Assembly: GCA_027489105.1 (NCBI GenBank)
Contig: JAIYAJ010000331.1
Coordinates: forward strand, 1-10,801
Direction: 5' to 3'
Origin: Zymomonas sp.
Lineage (GTDB): Bacteria; Pseudomonadota; Alphaproteobacteria; Sphingomonadales; Sphingomonadaceae
DNA: 10,801 nt
Shown: piece after piece, positions 1 through 5,283 of the stretch
Position numbering within the stretch: the stretch's first letter is position 1
Layout of the letters: every line of letters starts with the position of its first letter
The notes under the pieces: model-generated
What the model saw: the letters and a program-made list of their open reading frames with translations, nothing else
What the model was told of the DNA's origin: nothing
The model's database searches: none
Position numbers and translations under genes: made by a program

Positions 1-158
1 CGAGCACGCCGGCAGCTTCCGGCACGACGGGACGGGCGCGACGCCGGTCACTGGCCCCGCGTCAGGGATGGAAGCCCGAAGGGCCGAAACCGCGCAGCGG
101 GTTCGGGGCGAAGCCCGACAGCCCGGCCCCCGCGCAGCGGGGGAGACGCCCAAAACCT
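1..158. other. GC-rich cluster of hairpins, possible structured or mobile-element-associated sequence
   Basis: No credible gene lies here. The stretch from 61 on holds a series of short stem-loops: GCCC-GAA-GGGC at 74-84, an AACCGC/GCGGGTT stem with one bulge at 88-103, GGGC-GAA-GCCC at 106-116, and a perfect 7-bp stem at 127-143. The first and third are mirror-type hairpins sharing the same GAA triloop, suggesting a folded RNA or a palindromic interspersed element. I have a general memory of similar sequence (a 'CAGGGATGGAAGCCCGAA' type segment) recurring near accessory genes in proteobacteria, but cannot verify it. It sits directly downstream of the fic gene, so it could also act as its 3' end. 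Confidence 0.4.
127..143 (-). terminator. Strong stem-loop downstream of fic, possible terminator
   Basis: CCCCCGC (127-133), loop GCA (134-136), GCGGGGG (137-143) form a perfect 7-bp GC stem whose near edge is 15 bases past the fic stop codon on the minus strand. There is no run of U after it, so it may be a non-canonical terminator, an RNA-stabilising hairpin, or part of the larger hairpin cluster. Confidence 0.3.
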
Positions 159-731
159 TCAGGCGACCAGGCGGACGATGAGCGTCTCGAGCCGGGCGTT
201 CCGGCCGTGGAAGCTCTCAATCGCCGCCCGGAGCATCGCGTCTGGCTCCAGCCGCTCCAGGCGCAGCGGGTGCCCTGCCTGCGCGGCGAGCAGAGCCAGG
301 AATGCCAAGCTCGTGCGCCCGTTCCCCTCGCGGAAGGGGTGGATCGCGTTCAGCTCCGCGAGGAAGTGGGCGGCGTCGCGTGCGAATCCGGCGGCCGGTA
401 GGCCGCGGAGGTGGCGGCGCGCGCGCAGCCAGCCGAAGAGGCGCGCCATCTCGCGGTCGATGTTCTCCGGGTAGGCGAAGGCGCTGCCGTCCTTGGAGAT
501 CCGCACGGTGCGCCGCTTGCCGGCCCAGGGGTACACGTCGCCGAAGAGGTGGCGGTGGATCGCCATGTAGTGCCGGACGCCGAGGCGGCCGCGGGGCAGG
601 GGTTCCGAGGCCCGCTGCGTGGTCATGTCGAGCTCGAAGGCGTCGAGGGCCGCCTGGTCCCGCAGCCCCGCGCGGTTCCGGAGGACCGTCGTGCCCGGGT
701 AGCAGTACGGGTCCTCGGCGGCGTCGTACAC
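159..731 (-). CDS. fic: Fic-domain protein (putative AMP-transferase toxin)
   Basis: A 190-residue single-domain Fic protein. The Fic family usually transfers AMP from ATP to a hydroxyl side chain of a target protein. The active-site loop is HPFREGNGRTSL at residues 131-142, giving the catalytic His131, Glu135 and Arg139. The canonical second arginine (HxFx[D/E]GNGRxxR) is replaced by Leu142, a notable departure because that residue normally contacts ATP phosphate. The substrate flap is probably the segment RTVRISKDGSAFAYPEN at residues 74-90. The start is a GTG at 729-731, 12 bases after the stop of a VbhA-like antitoxin gene, and the two are in the same reading frame. Architecture matches class I Fic modules, where inhibitor and toxin are separate proteins. 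Target unknown; catalytic activity is inferred, not certain. Confidence 0.88.
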   Translation of the reverse strand: MYDAAEDPYCYPGTTVLRNRAGLRDQAALDAFELDMTTQRASEPLPRGRLGVRHYMAIHRHLFGDVYPWAGKRRTVRISKDGSAFAYPENIDREMARLFGWLRARRHLRGLPAAGFARDAAHFLAELNAIHPFREGNGRTSLAFLALLAAQAGHPLRLERLEPDAMLRAAIESFHGRNARLETLIVRLVA

Positions 732-743
732 GCCGCTCGTGCG

Positions 744-971
744 TCAGCCGACGGGGCGGCGTCGAGAGGGGGCAGCGAGCGTCTCCGCGCCATGTCGCGC
801 GCGAATCGCTTGGCGCCGCTCGCCGGCGCTCAGGCCGCGGCGGTCGAAGTCCGCGAACATGGCTTCCGAGACGCCATCACGGCGGAGCCCCTCAACGGCT
901 GAGATGCGGTCGAAGGCGGCGCGGCCGAGGACGAAGCCGGTGCTCTGGGACGGGGCGGGGCGCTTCGGCAT
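744..971 (-). CDS. VbhA-like Fic antitoxin
   Basis: A 75-residue protein encoded just upstream of fic. It carries the segment ISAVEGL (residues 23-29) followed by a predicted helical region ending in GLSAGERRQAIRARHG, the same general layout as the Bartonella antitoxin VbhA. VbhA-type inhibitors block Fic proteins through an (S/T)xxxE(G/N) motif whose glutamate displaces ATP gamma-phosphate. Here the EG pair is present, but the serine lies three rather than four residues before the glutamate, so the match is imperfect. The start is ATG at 969-971, with no strong ribosome binding site. It ends 12 bases before the GTG of fic and starts 51 bases after the IrrE-like gene, all on the same strand. 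The role as fic antitoxin rests on position and this motif. Confidence 0.75.
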   Translation of the reverse strand: MPKRPAPSQSTGFVLGRAAFDRISAVEGLRRDGVSEAMFADFDRRGLSAGERRQAIRARHGAETLAAPSRRRPVG

Positions 972-1022
972 GAGCTGAATGTAGCACGCCGCGTCGTGGA
1001 ACGAAGGGGTTGGGAGAGGGGG

Positions 1023-1616
1023 TCACCGACGATCCAAGGCAGGTATGGCGCTCTCTGACGCGGCACTCAGGCCGCCGCGTCCAGTTCGCTCCGCGATCCT
1101 GCGGGCACCGCTCATGCGCAGCCGATACTCCAACATGCCCGCGCTGATCTCGTACCGCTCCTTCGCGACCGGCAGCAGCCCATGCATGAGGACGTGAATC
1201 GCGCCCTCATTGGTCAGCAGGAGCGCTCCGGAGAGGAAGTTCGCCTCAGCCTCGACGCTGCTGTCCCGGATGCGCTCGCGCTTCGCGTTCAGCGGCGGAC
1301 CGCACGGATGGCCGAGGAGGCAGTGAGCCAGTTCGTGGCAGATATTGCTGCGTTGCCGGTAGGGATGATGGGTGTCGTTGTGCACGATCGCCGTCCGGTG
1401 ACCGCGCGGGACGGTGACGGCCGAGAATACCGACTGCCCTCGGCCTTTGAAGGCGGAGCAATCGCAGGAGAGTTCGGTCATCCGGATCAGCTCGATATCC
1501 AGCAGAGTGCAGAGCGCTGCCGGGTCGAGCGGCTCGTGGGGAGCCAAGCCCATTTTCTGCCGGACGCGGACCGCAATCCGGTTCGCCTCCGCCTTGAAGC
1601 CGCGCCGAAAGGTCAA
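1023..1616 (-). CDS. ImmA/IrrE-family metallo-endopeptidase
   Basis: A protein of about 197 residues with the zinc-protease motif HELAH at residues 94-98 and a downstream VEAEANFLSGALLL segment (residues 121-134) supplying the third metal ligand, the usual ImmA/IrrE layout. Family members cleave a partner HTH repressor (ImmA on ImmR in ICEBs1, IrrE on DdrO in Deinococcus), releasing repression under stress. The start chosen is TTG at 1614-1616, which overlaps the stop of the XRE gene as TTGA and implies translational coupling. The same frame is open back to 1985, but that part is antisense-style shadow of the XRE gene. The sequence is richer in Cys and His than typical (C36, C51, C53, C93, C99, C105). 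Its probable substrate is the neighbouring XRE protein. Confidence 0.88.
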   Translation of the reverse strand: MTFRRGFKAEANRIAVRVRQKMGLAPHEPLDPAALCTLLDIELIRMTELSCDCSAFKGRGQSVFSAVTVPRGHRTAIVHNDTHHPYRQRSNICHELAHCLLGHPCGPPLNAKRERIRDSSVEAEANFLSGALLLTNEGAIHVLMHGLLPVAKERYEISAGMLEYRLRMSGARRIAERTGRGGLSAASESAIPALDRR

Positions 1617-1963
1617 TCTCCCGCACCCCGCAGCCGGCCGTAGGTGGTGACGATGATGTCCTCCAGCACCTTCGCGTTGGTCGGGCTGAGGTCCGGATCC
1701 GCGCGGAGCAGCGCCGTGATGCGCGCGATCGGCTCCGCCTCGCCGTCGCCCGCCCCCGGGATGAAGGCCTCGGCTTTCAGCTTCGACCAGGCCAGGAGGG
1801 CTGCGAGGCCGTCCACGTCCGGTCGCTTGCCCTGCCCGATGCGGGAGAGCGTCGAGGCGCTGATCCCTGCCTCCTCGGCGACCTCCTTCCAGGTCATCTG
1901 GCGGCTTAGCCTGGCCGCGTTCAGCGCGGCATAGAAACTTTCGACGTCGAACCGGTCCGTCAC
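1613..1963 (-). CDS. XRE-family helix-turn-helix regulator
   Basis: A 116-residue protein with an N-terminal HTH_3/Cro-CI domain at about residues 11-60. The recognition region reads TWKEVAEEAGISASTLSRIG (residues 24-43), a classic XRE pattern. The C-terminal half is short and predicted helical, perhaps for dimerisation. The start is GTG at 1961-1963, preceded on the minus strand by a purine-rich GGGACGGGG. The gene is coupled to the IrrE-type protease by a TTGA overlap, the typical repressor plus protease pair of mobile elements and stress switches. Upstream is the divergent Ubl operon, and the shared intergenic region contains repeated TTGCAAT half-sites, so the protein plausibly represses both its own operon and the Ubl genes. 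Confidence 0.85.
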   Translation of the reverse strand: MTDRFDVESFYAALNAARLSRQMTWKEVAEEAGISASTLSRIGQGKRPDVDGLAALLAWSKLKAEAFIPGAGDGEAEPIARITALLRADPDLSPTNAKVLEDIIVTTYGRLRGAGD

Positions 1964-1997
1964 CGGACCCCGTCCCTAGATTCATAACGATTCGACT

Positions 1998-2051
1998 CTT
2001 GCAATTTCACCTCCCAGGTTCTAACTGTCGCAGAAATTGCACACTTGCAAT
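1998..2051. promoter_or_regulatory. Candidate operator array (TTGCAAT half-sites) in divergent promoter region
   Basis: The region between the divergent XRE and Ubl genes is locally AT-rich. CTTGCAAT occurs at 1998-2005 and again at 2044-2051. TGCAATTTC (2000-2008) is inverted perfectly as GAAATTGCA (2033-2041). The pair ATTGCA (2036-2041) and TGCAAT (2046-2051) forms a dyad with a 4-base spacer, the size expected for an HTH dimer. Binding by the adjacent XRE protein is an inference. I could not assign clear -35/-10 boxes. Confidence 0.55.
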
Positions 2052-2105
2052 CGGCTGTCACGGGGGGCGTGCGCGGCCGGGATCAGCGATGAAAGGGGCA
2101 TCGTC

Positions 2106-2390
2106 ATGGATGGACTTGGGGGAGCGGCGCCGGCCGCGCAGGGCAAACCGCCGAAGACGGTCATGATCGTGGTCAACGGCCGCGCGAAGGCGGTGCCGAA
2201 GGACGAGCTCACCTACGACGACCTGGTGCGCCTCGCTTTCGACAACCCGCCGACCGGCGAGGACGTGCAGTTCACGATCCAATACACGCGCGGGCAGGGG
2301 AGCAAGCCCGCGGGCGTGCTTCTCGAAGGCGGGTCGGTGAAGGTGAAAGAGGGGATGGAGTTCGATGTCACAGCGACCAATCGCTCGTAG
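2106..2390 (+). CDS. Ubiquitin-like protein, single multiubiquitin-type domain
   Basis: A 94-residue protein with one beta-grasp domain (about residues 17-92) that I recognise as the Pfam 'multiubiquitin' type: IVVNGRAKAVPKDELTYDDL, then LAFDNPPTGEDVQFTIQYTR, and a C-terminal KVKEGMEFDVTATNRS. Family proteins often carry tandem copies; this one has only one, after a short Gly/Ala-rich lead. Unlike eukaryotic ubiquitin it has no Gly-Gly terminus but ends TNRS. The start is ATG at 2106, with AAGGGG at 2093-2098 as ribosome binding site; an in-frame ATG at 2037 lies inside the operator region and lacks such a site. The next gene, an E1-like enzyme, begins inside this one (26-base overlap). Expected role: the modifier that the E1-like partner activates. 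Confidence 0.83.
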   Translation: MDGLGGAAPAAQGKPPKTVMIVVNGRAKAVPKDELTYDDLVRLAFDNPPTGEDVQFTIQYTRGQGSKPAGVLLEGGSVKVKEGMEFDVTATNRS

Positions 2391-3543
2391 CACCGACCTC
2401 CTCCAGCTCCGGAACGAGGGCTACGACCTCCGCATCCAGGGAGGCTTCCTCCTCGTGCGGAACGTGCCCTCGGTGACCGCGTCGCGCGAGGTCCGGCTGG
2501 GGACGCTCATCATGGCCCTGGACCTCGCGGGCGACGTGACCGTAAAGCCGACGAGTCACGTCGCCTACTGGCAGGGCGAGCACCCTTGCCATCGTGACGG
2601 TTCGAGGATCAGGGCCTTCGAGAACTCATCCGGAGCGCTGAACCTCGGCGACGGGGTCCAGGCGGACCACATGTTCTCGGCCAAGGCGGACTACCGAGAC
2701 TTCCACCACAAGGCGACGACCTACATCGGGCGGATCTCGGGCGAGGCGGCGGCGGTCGAGCCCGGGGCCACGGCGCAGACCTTCCCGGTCGTGCTGGCCG
2801 AGGATGGGGATGACGTCTTCCGCTACGTTGACACAGCGTCGAGCCGCGCGGGAATCGGCGCTGCGAACGGCCGCGTTGCGGGCGCGCGGATCGGAATCGT
2901 CGGCCTTGGCGGCACCGGCTCCTACGTCCTTGACCTTGTCGCGAAGATGCCCGTGCGCGAGATCCATCTCTTCGACGGCGACGTGTTCTCGCAGCACAAT
3001 GCCTTCCGCGCGCCGGGCGCGGCGACGATTGAGCAGCTCGCGGCGCGGCCCTTGAAGGTGGATTACTTCACCGCGGTGTACGGGGCCATGCGCCACGGCA
3101 TCGTTCCCCACTCGGTGTACCTCGACGCGGACAACGCGCCGGCGCTGCTCGCAGGCCTCGATTTTGTCTTTCTCTGCATGGACGGCGGACCGGCGAAGCG
3201 CGCCGTCGTGGAGGTCCTGGTGCAGCAGGGCACCCCGTTCGTCGAGACAGGCATGGGCCTGCTGCTCGGGGACGGTGACGCGGTCACCGGGCTCGTGCGA
3301 GTGACGACGAGCCGACCCGCTACCCGCGAGGCGGCCGCTCAGTACATTTCCGTGGCGGAGGCGTCTGGGATGGGAGACGAGTATGCGACCAACATCCAGG
3401 TGGCCGAGTTGAATGCGCTCAACGCCTCGCTCGCGGTGGTGAGCTGGAAGAGGGCGGCCGGCTTCTACGGAGCTGCCGGCAATCAGGTGTACGCCGGCTA
3501 TTCGATCCGCACCGGCGCCCTCGTCACCGAGGAGGCGACGTGA
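2365..3543 (+). CDS. ThiF/E1-like ubiquitin-activating adenylyltransferase with N-terminal extra domain
   Basis: A 392-residue protein. Residues 170-320 form a ThiF/E1 adenylation domain: GIVGLGGTGS at 177-186 binds ATP, LFDGD at 202-206 gives the ribose-contacting acidic residues, N212 and R215 match the family's Asn-x-x-Arg, K231 matches the conserved lysine, and CMDGGPAKR (271-279) matches the later Asp...Arg. Residues 1-165 are a separate domain that I believe Pfam calls DUF6791, with a conspicuous GEHPCHRDG (71-79) and a DYRDFHHKATTY stretch (109-120). Only two cysteines exist, C75 and C271; none sits where E1 enzymes usually carry the thioester cysteine. The start is ATG 2365 with GGAG at 2357-2360, inside the Ubl gene. 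It should adenylate the Ubl C-terminus; what happens next is unknown. Confidence 0.85.
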   Translation: MSQRPIARSTDLLQLRNEGYDLRIQGGFLLVRNVPSVTASREVRLGTLIMALDLAGDVTVKPTSHVAYWQGEHPCHRDGSRIRAFENSSGALNLGDGVQADHMFSAKADYRDFHHKATTYIGRISGEAAAVEPGATAQTFPVVLAEDGDDVFRYVDTASSRAGIGAANGRVAGARIGIVGLGGTGSYVLDLVAKMPVREIHLFDGDVFSQHNAFRAPGAATIEQLAARPLKVDYFTAVYGAMRHGIVPHSVYLDADNAPALLAGLDFVFLCMDGGPAKRAVVEVLVQQGTPFVETGMGLLLGDGDAVTGLVRVTTSRPATREAAAQYISVAEASGMGDEYATNIQVAELNALNASLAVVSWKRAAGFYGAAGNQVYAGYSIRTGALVTEEAT

Positions 3544-3965
3544 CCCGCCTCTCGCGCATCCGCCACGAGTTCGTGGACTTCATCCCCGAGCCGCTGGAGC
3601 AGGGTGTGCTCTACGTCTCGCGGCGTTACCGCACCGCTGCCCACCTCTGCTGCTGCGGGTGCGGGCTGGAGGTGGTGACGCCGTTGAACGACGCGAAGTG
3701 GCAGGTGACGGAGCGCGGCGGCGAGATCTGGCTGAGCCCCTCGGTCGGGAACTGGAGCTTCCCTTGCCAGTCCCATTACTGGATCGAGGGAGGCCGCGTC
3801 CGCTGGGCGGGACGGATGTCGGCGGGCGCGATTGCCGCCGTGCGTCAGCGCGACCACCGCGATGCCGAGCGCATGGTGGCGCAGGCCGGCGTGCTGGCGC
3901 GTCTCCGCAGGGCTGTGGCGACTGCCTGGGAGAAAGTGGCCTCGCTGTTCCGGCGGGGGTCTTAA
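3540..3965 (+). CDS. DUF6527-type Cys/His-rich protein of the Ubl operon
   Basis: A 141-residue protein starting at GTG 3540, overlapping the E1 stop as GTGA, with GAGGAGG at 3529-3535 as a strong ribosome binding site. The core is HLCCCGCG (residues 35-42) followed by SPSVGNWSFPCQSHYWI (residues 66-82). C38-x2-C41 and C76-x2-H79 could bind one zinc ion, as in a treble-clef or zinc-ribbon fold. I recognise this as DUF6527 from memory; such proteins are found with multiubiquitin and ThiF-like genes, and their biochemical role is not known to me. The C-terminal 40 residues are basic and helical. It could act as an E2- or E3-like partner, or recognise the Ubl; the sequence does not decide. Confidence 0.78.
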   Translation: MTRLSRIRHEFVDFIPEPLEQGVLYVSRRYRTAAHLCCCGCGLEVVTPLNDAKWQVTERGGEIWLSPSVGNWSFPCQSHYWIEGGRVRWAGRMSAGAIAAVRQRDHRDAERMVAQAGVLARLRRAVATAWEKVASLFRRGS

Positions 3966-4020
3966 AGCCGGCACACGGCATTGGATGTGGGCTTGGCACG
4001 AAGGTGAGAGGAGCAAGGTA

Positions 4021-4203
4021 GTGGCGACGAACACGGGCAAGGGCTTCCGGAGGGGATCGGTGGACAACCGAACCCAGGTCAAGAACCCACAGACAGGGAA
4101 CTGGACCAAGCGCGATACCGGCGACGGGCGCTTCATGGACCAGAAGAGCGGCGGCCAGCCCTTCAAAGGCGTAGCACGTGAGGTGGACGACCGCCGGAAG
4201 TGA
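4021..4203 (+). CDS. Small basic protein at the end of the Ubl operon
   Basis: A 60-residue protein starting at GTG 4021, with GAGAGGAG at 4006-4013 as ribosome binding site 7 bases away. It lies 55 bases after the DUF6527 gene on the same strand, so it is probably the last gene of the operon. The sequence is polar, rich in Lys, Arg, Gly, Asn and Thr, with segments NRTQVKNPQTGNWTKRDT, GRFMDQKSGGQPFKGV. No cysteine, no membrane segment. I have a memory of similar short proteins (pattern NPxTGxxxKRDxxxGRFMDxK...PFKGV) in diverse bacteria but know of no function. Being lysine-rich, it could be a substrate of, or cofactor for, the Ubl system; that is inference. Confidence 0.7.
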   Translation: MATNTGKGFRRGSVDNRTQVKNPQTGNWTKRDTGDGRFMDQKSGGQPFKGVAREVDDRRK

Positions 4204-4227
4204 GCCGATGCGCTGGCCGGCGCCACC

Positions 4228-4302
4228 TTGTCAGGTCGCGAGCTCGCAGCGAGGACGTGCCTGAGCTCGCCAGAGCTCTCTCATTAGGCCCAGGTCTGAC
4301 AA
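4228..4302. repeat. Nested inverted repeats between convergent operon ends
   Basis: In the gap between the Ubl operon end (4203) and the recombinase stop (4309), TTGTCAG (4228-4234) is inverted as CTGACAA (4296-4302), and inside it GCGAGCTC (4238-4245) is inverted as GAGCTCGC (4263-4270). The inner pair could form an 8-bp stem with a 17-base loop, usable as a bidirectional terminator, without a T run. The outer pair could be unrelated, or a recombinase-associated site. Confidence 0.3.
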
Positions 4303-4308
4303 TTTCGG

Positions 4309-5283
4309 CTACAGCCTGATCCGCTCGACTTCGTCGAGGCTAATGTCGTCGCGCCGCCGGTCGTAGAGCTGGGTGGTGCGGGTGCTGGCGTGGTTCGCCA
4401 TCGCCGCGGCGTTCTCCAGCGTGCCGCCGTTCCTGAGGTAGGCGGTGATCCCGGTCGCGCGGAAGGTGTGGTTGCCGATCCGCGTGACGATGCCGGCGGC
4501 CAGCGCCCGGCGCTGGATCATGGCATAGGCGTTGGCCTGCGGCAGCGGCGTGCGGGTGAGCCGCCCCGTTCCTCGGCCGACCGTACGGAAGAGCGGTCCT
4601 TTGGCGTCGTTCGCGATGCCGGTGCCGTCGAGGTAGGCGTGCAGGTACTCCTCCAGCGTGTGGTGGCAGGGCATCTCGTGGCGCTTGCCGCCCTTCTCGC
4701 GCAGCCGCACCCAGAGCCGGCGCCGCTGCGTAAACACGTCCTCGACCCGCATCGCAAGCGCCGCGCCCACCCGCGCGAAGGAGAAGACCATCAGTGCCAC
4801 CAGCGCCCGGTCGCGCAAGCCGATCGGCGTGTCCGCCTCGATGCTGTCGAGCAGGGTGCGCGCCTCGGCCGCGTCCAGCACCGGCGTCTTGCCCTTGATC
4901 GCGCTGTGCCGCGGCCCGCGCACCGAGCCGGCCGGGTTGGTAGCGATCACCTGGCCGGTGACCAGCCAGTCGAAGAGGTGTCGGAGCGCGGCGAGGCGCA
5001 GCTTCGCGGTAGGTGCGGCGTGCTCGCGCGACTGGATCTCGACCCAGGTCGCCACATGCAGCGGCTGCACGGCCGTGAGCGCGGTAACGCCGGCCTCGGC
5101 CTCGCACCAAGCGAGGAAATCGGCCGCGGCGCGGGCGTAGGCGCGGCGCGTGTGTGGGTTGCGGATGCCGGCCGCGAAGAACTCCAGAAAGCGCAGGCCC
5201 GCGCGCTCGCCGGCGGCGGCGACGAGCATGGGTAGCGCATCAGTCTGGGGGACTGGCGCGCGTGGGACGATGGCCGTCGTCAT
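4309..5283 (-). CDS. Tyrosine recombinase / phage-type integrase (XerC/D-like)
   Basis: A 324-residue protein with the two-domain layout of Xer-like recombinases. Residues 30-125 are a SAM-like N-terminal DNA-binding domain (NPHTRRAYARAAADFLAWC at 42-60). Residues 135-324 are the catalytic domain, with R171 (FARVGAAL), K197/K200 (REKGGKR), H272 and R275 (NHTFRATG), H298 (ANHAS) and the nucleophile Y307 (TTQLYDRR). All catalytic positions are present, so it should be active. The start is ATG at 5281-5283, overlapping the stop of a small upstream gene as ATGA. Such enzymes integrate mobile elements or act in defence and integron-like islands; here it marks the region as mobile. No attachment site can be identified from this window alone. 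Confidence 0.9.
   Translation of the reverse strand: MTTAIVPRAPVPQTDALPMLVAAAGERAGLRFLEFFAAGIRNPHTRRAYARAAADFLAWCEAEAGVTALTAVQPLHVATWVEIQSREHAAPTAKLRLAALRHLFDWLVTGQVIATNPAGSVRGPRHSAIKGKTPVLDAAEARTLLDSIEADTPIGLRDRALVALMVFSFARVGAALAMRVEDVFTQRRRLWVRLREKGGKRHEMPCHHTLEEYLHAYLDGTGIANDAKGPLFRTVGRGTGRLTRTPLPQANAYAMIQRRALAAGIVTRIGNHTFRATGITAYLRNGGTLENAAAMANHASTRTTQLYDRRRDDISLDEVERIRL

Noticed and set aside
302..973. Plus-strand frame opposite the Fic and antitoxin genes
   Set aside because: It is an arginine-glycine-rich translation typical of antisense of GC-rich genes; the minus strand has clear Fic motifs.
1617..1985. N-terminal extension of the IrrE-like protein back to 1985
   Set aside because: This part is the XRE gene read in another frame and is rich in Gly and Arg; the metalloprotease similarity begins near the TTG at 1616.
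2037..2105. Upstream in-frame start for the Ubl gene at 2037
   Set aside because: It lies within the AT-rich operator region and has no ribosome binding site, and the extra 23 residues look unlike a protein lead. The ATG at 2106 has AAGGGG seven bases away.
2106..4203. A hidden E2 (UBC) or JAB/MPN peptidase gene in the Ubl operon
   Set aside because: No frame in this stretch shows an E2 HPN...C pattern or a JAMM-type ExnHxHPx10D motif. The HPC of the E1 N-terminal domain is only a loose resemblance.
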